49,764 nt of DNA from Candidatus Neomicrothrix sp. UBA2131 (GTDB taxonomy: Bacteria; Actinomycetota; Acidimicrobiia; Acidimicrobiales; MedAcidi-G1), in NCBI GenBank assembly GCA_002329075.1, contig DCXR01000033.1:1-49764 (forward strand), read 5' to 3'. This document shows positions 48,094-49,764 of the stretch, piece by piece; the first letter of the stretch is position 1, and each line of letters begins with the position of its first letter. The notes beneath the pieces were generated by a model. It had not been told where the DNA came from, made no database searches, and saw nothing but the letters and a program-made list of their open reading frames with translations. The translations under genes were made by a program, and so were the position numbers.

Positions 48094-48222
48094 TCAGTCC
48101 GGCAGTATCTCGTCCAGGAACTGGGGCAGCATCTTGCGCCAGACCGGCCAGTCGTGGTCCCACCCCTCACCCCACTCGTCCTGGCTCCTGGGAAAGACCG
48201 GCTGGACGAAGAGCACGTGCAT
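48094..48222 (-). CDS. 42-residue Trp-rich small ORF between glgA and glgP
   Basis: The ORF runs from ATG 48222 (one base after the glgA TGA) to TGA 48094. It encodes 42 residues with four tryptophans, including the segment WGEGWDHDWPVWRKMLPQFL. About nine in ten codons end in G or C, as in real genes here. The DWPVWRKMLPQFL segment resembles the C-terminal end of putative esterases, so it could be an esterase remnant; it could also be a genuine coupled small protein. It is too short to prove. No Shine-Dalgarno is clear; re-initiation after glgA would be required. Confidence 0.45.
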   Translation of the reverse strand: MHVLFVQPVFPRSQDEWGEGWDHDWPVWRKMLPQFLDEILPD

Positions 48223-48223
48223 G

Positions 48224-49708
48224 TCAGGAGGCCACCATCTGCCGGTAGAGGTCGACGTAGCTCGCCGACTGGCGTTCCCACGAGAAGTCGCGGGCCATCC
48301 CGTTCTGCATCAGGGTCGCCCACGATCGGCGATCGTCCCAGACCTCGAGGGCACGGTCGATGGTCGCCCCCAGGGCATCCGCCGTGAAGTCGTGGAAGAC
48401 GAAACCGGTTCCCGAAGAAGTGTCCACATCCCATGGTTCCACGGTGTCGGCCAGCCCGCCGGTGTGTCGCACCAGCGGCACGGTCCCGTACCTGAGGCTC
48501 AGCATCTGGTTCAGCCCGCACGGTTCGAAGCGGGACGGCATGAGGAACAGGTCGGCACCTGCCTCGATCCAGTGGGCCAGCTCTTCGTGGAACCCCAGGT
48601 AGACCCCGACGCTGCCCGGGTAGGAATCGCGGAGAGACTGGAAGTAGTGCTCGTAGCGTTCCTCGCCGCTTCCGAGTACGACAAGGCGTATCCGCCCCTG
48701 CTCCAGGTACGCCGGGAGGATGTCGGGGAGGAGCTCGAAGCCCTTCTGGGCGGTCAGTCGCGAAACGATGCCGACCACCATCGGGTCTGTCGATCCCGGT
48801 CCGGGTTCCTGGGTGATTCCGAACCTGTCGAGCAGCGCCTTCCTGCAGTCGGCCTTGCCGGTGAGATCGGCGGCGCTGAACCGATGGGGGATCAGGGCGT
48901 CCCGGTCGGGACTCCACTCGTCGACGTCCACCCCGTTGGCTATCCCGACAAGTTGGTCCGAACGGGCCTTCAGGAGCGGCTCGAGGCCCATCCCGAATTC
49001 CGCTTCCTGGATCTCGGTCGCATAGGTCTCGCTCACCGTGGCCAGCCACGAGGCGTGGAGGATCCCGGTCTCCAGAAAGCCCACCCTGCCCTGGGCGAGG
49101 TGCCCCTGGTGGAACATTCCCCGCACGTCGGTGAGGCCCAGTTCGTCGATGATGTCGGCGCCGAAGGTTCCCTGGAAGCTCATGTTGTGGATCGACAGGA
49201 GCGTCCGGGTCTCAGCCAGCGGCTCGACGTCGCGGTGGGTGGTCCGCAGGTAGAACGGGATGAGCCCGGTGTGGTAGTCGTTGCAGTGCACCACGTCGGC
49301 CGACCAGCCGGACCTGCCCAGCACGTCGAGCGTGCCGCGGCAGAGGGTGGACCAACGCAGGTGTTCATCGGGGTCCGACGTGTAATAGCCGCCGCGGTCG
49401 AAGAGTTCGGGGCAGTCGATGAACTCGACATCGAGCACCGTCCCGTCCTCGCGATCCGAGTTCGGCAGCGCCGCCTTCGACACGCAACAGGTGAAGGACC
49501 GGTCGGGATAGTCGATCCGGATGTCCCGGAGTTCCTCCACCGGAGTGAGGTCGTGGCCGTCGCCGCGCAGGCTTTCGTAGAGAGGCAGGAACACCCGCAC
49601 CTCGTGGCCCTGACGGTGCAGGGCCCGTGCGAGGGAGGCCACGACGTCGGCGAGGCCACCTGTCTTCGCGAAGGGGGCGGTCTCGGATGCGACCAGGGCG
49701 ATCTTCAG
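48224..49708 (-). CDS. glgA: glycogen synthase (start codon uncertain)
   Basis: A GT5 glycogen synthase: the N-terminal LKIALVASETAPFAKTGGLADVV has the KTGGLADV ADP-glucose motif. VVHCNDYHT, VGIVSRLTAQKG and PSRFEPCGLNQM are further GT5/GT4 signatures. No ATG, GTG or TTG lies before this motif in frame; GTG 49642 would remove it. The codon at the normal Met position is CTG (49708), giving 494 residues. The frame is open to the window edge, but a TAGGGT hexamer at 49731-49726 suggests that transcription starts around 49717. It is followed by the small ORF after one base. Confidence 0.88.
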   Translation of the reverse strand: MKIALVASETAPFAKTGGLADVVASLARALHRQGHEVRVFLPLYESLRGDGHDLTPVEELRDIRIDYPDRSFTCCVSKAALPNSDREDGTVLDVEFIDCPELFDRGGYYTSDPDEHLRWSTLCRGTLDVLGRSGWSADVVHCNDYHTGLIPFYLRTTHRDVEPLAETRTLLSIHNMSFQGTFGADIIDELGLTDVRGMFHQGHLAQGRVGFLETGILHASWLATVSETYATEIQEAEFGMGLEPLLKARSDQLVGIANGVDVDEWSPDRDALIPHRFSAADLTGKADCRKALLDRFGITQEPGPGSTDPMVVGIVSRLTAQKGFELLPDILPAYLEQGRIRLVVLGSGEERYEHYFQSLRDSYPGSVGVYLGFHEELAHWIEAGADLFLMPSRFEPCGLNQMLSLRYGTVPLVRHTGGLADTVEPWDVDTSSGTGFVFHDFTADALGATIDRALEVWDDRRSWATLMQNGMARDFSWERQSASYVDLYRQMVAS

Positions 49709-49725
49709 GGCGGCGATAGGCGCGA

Positions 49726-49731
49726 ACCCTA
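49726..49731 (-). promoter_or_regulatory. -10-like element (TAGGGT) in front of glgA
   Basis: On the minus strand TAGGGT is followed by eight bases to A49717, a likely transcript start nine bases before the CTG at 49708. Confidence 0.3.
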
Positions 49732-49764
49732 GCGAACTGCGACTGGGGAGTTCCGATCCTCCGC

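Noticed and set aside
1..49764. Mobile elements, prophage or CRISPR
   Set aside because: No transposase, integrase, terminal inverted repeats or spaced direct repeats were seen. The only tandem repeats are inside coding sequences.

Overview
The window is high-GC DNA with dense coding on both strands, many GTG starts and three WhiB-type iron-sulfur regulators. WhiB proteins are confined to Actinobacteria and their phages. With UPF0182, RegX3/SenX3-like signalling, MreB and a WhiB7-type protein, this points to an actinobacterial chromosome, perhaps an Acidimicrobiia-like lineage; that finer placement is inference. No insertion sequence, prophage, integrase or CRISPR array was seen.

Layout. (1) 1-6640: end of a VWA protein, two WhiB regulators (one per strand), TatA, and a phosphate block: Na+/Pi cotransporter, PhoU-domain protein, SurE nucleotidase and a SenX3/RegX3-type two-component pair. 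An array of 11-bp repeats resembling a PHO box lies in front of the cotransporter. (2) 6675-19615: MFS-like transporter, DUF2342-type zincin, atypical SDR protein, MoaE, a small membrane protein, MreB, a HEAT-repeat protein, a PDZ/Lon-like membrane protease, UPF0182, a DUF3298 lipoprotein and PdxH. (3) 19846-22927: a CcdA/TlpA thiol-redox pair with a poly-gamma-glutamate hydrolase-like enzyme, then a WhiB7-type gene whose leader carries a candidate upstream ORF and an intrinsic-terminator-like hairpin. (4) 23075-32216: a nine-gene minus-strand acyl-CoA operon (three acyl-CoA dehydrogenases, two crotonases, zinc alcohol dehydrogenase, amidohydrolase-fold protein, limonene-epoxide-hydrolase-type enzyme, thioesterase). 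It diverges from a TetR regulator plus a third crotonase, and a perfect palindrome overlaps the operon's promoter. (5) 32228-40607: MBL hydrolase, oligoribonuclease, dUTPase, two divergent secreted proteins with Thr/Ser-rich stalks (one a GH3 enzyme), an LLM-class oxidoreductase, two alpha/beta hydrolases and tRNA-Lys(UUU). (6) 40778-49764: a complete glycogen cluster (glgB, glgC, glgX, glgP, glgA) with a 42-codon Trp-rich ORF between glgA and glgP.

Two themes cut across the window. Many first genes of transcription units have a TAnnnT hexamer ending 6-7 bases before the start codon and no Shine-Dalgarno sequence, which suggests leaderless transcripts. Operon-internal genes are instead linked by ATGA/GTGA overlaps. 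The strongest candidates for new biology are the WhiB7 leader, the TetR-controlled operon of unknown substrate, the PHO-box array and the small ORF in the glycogen operon.
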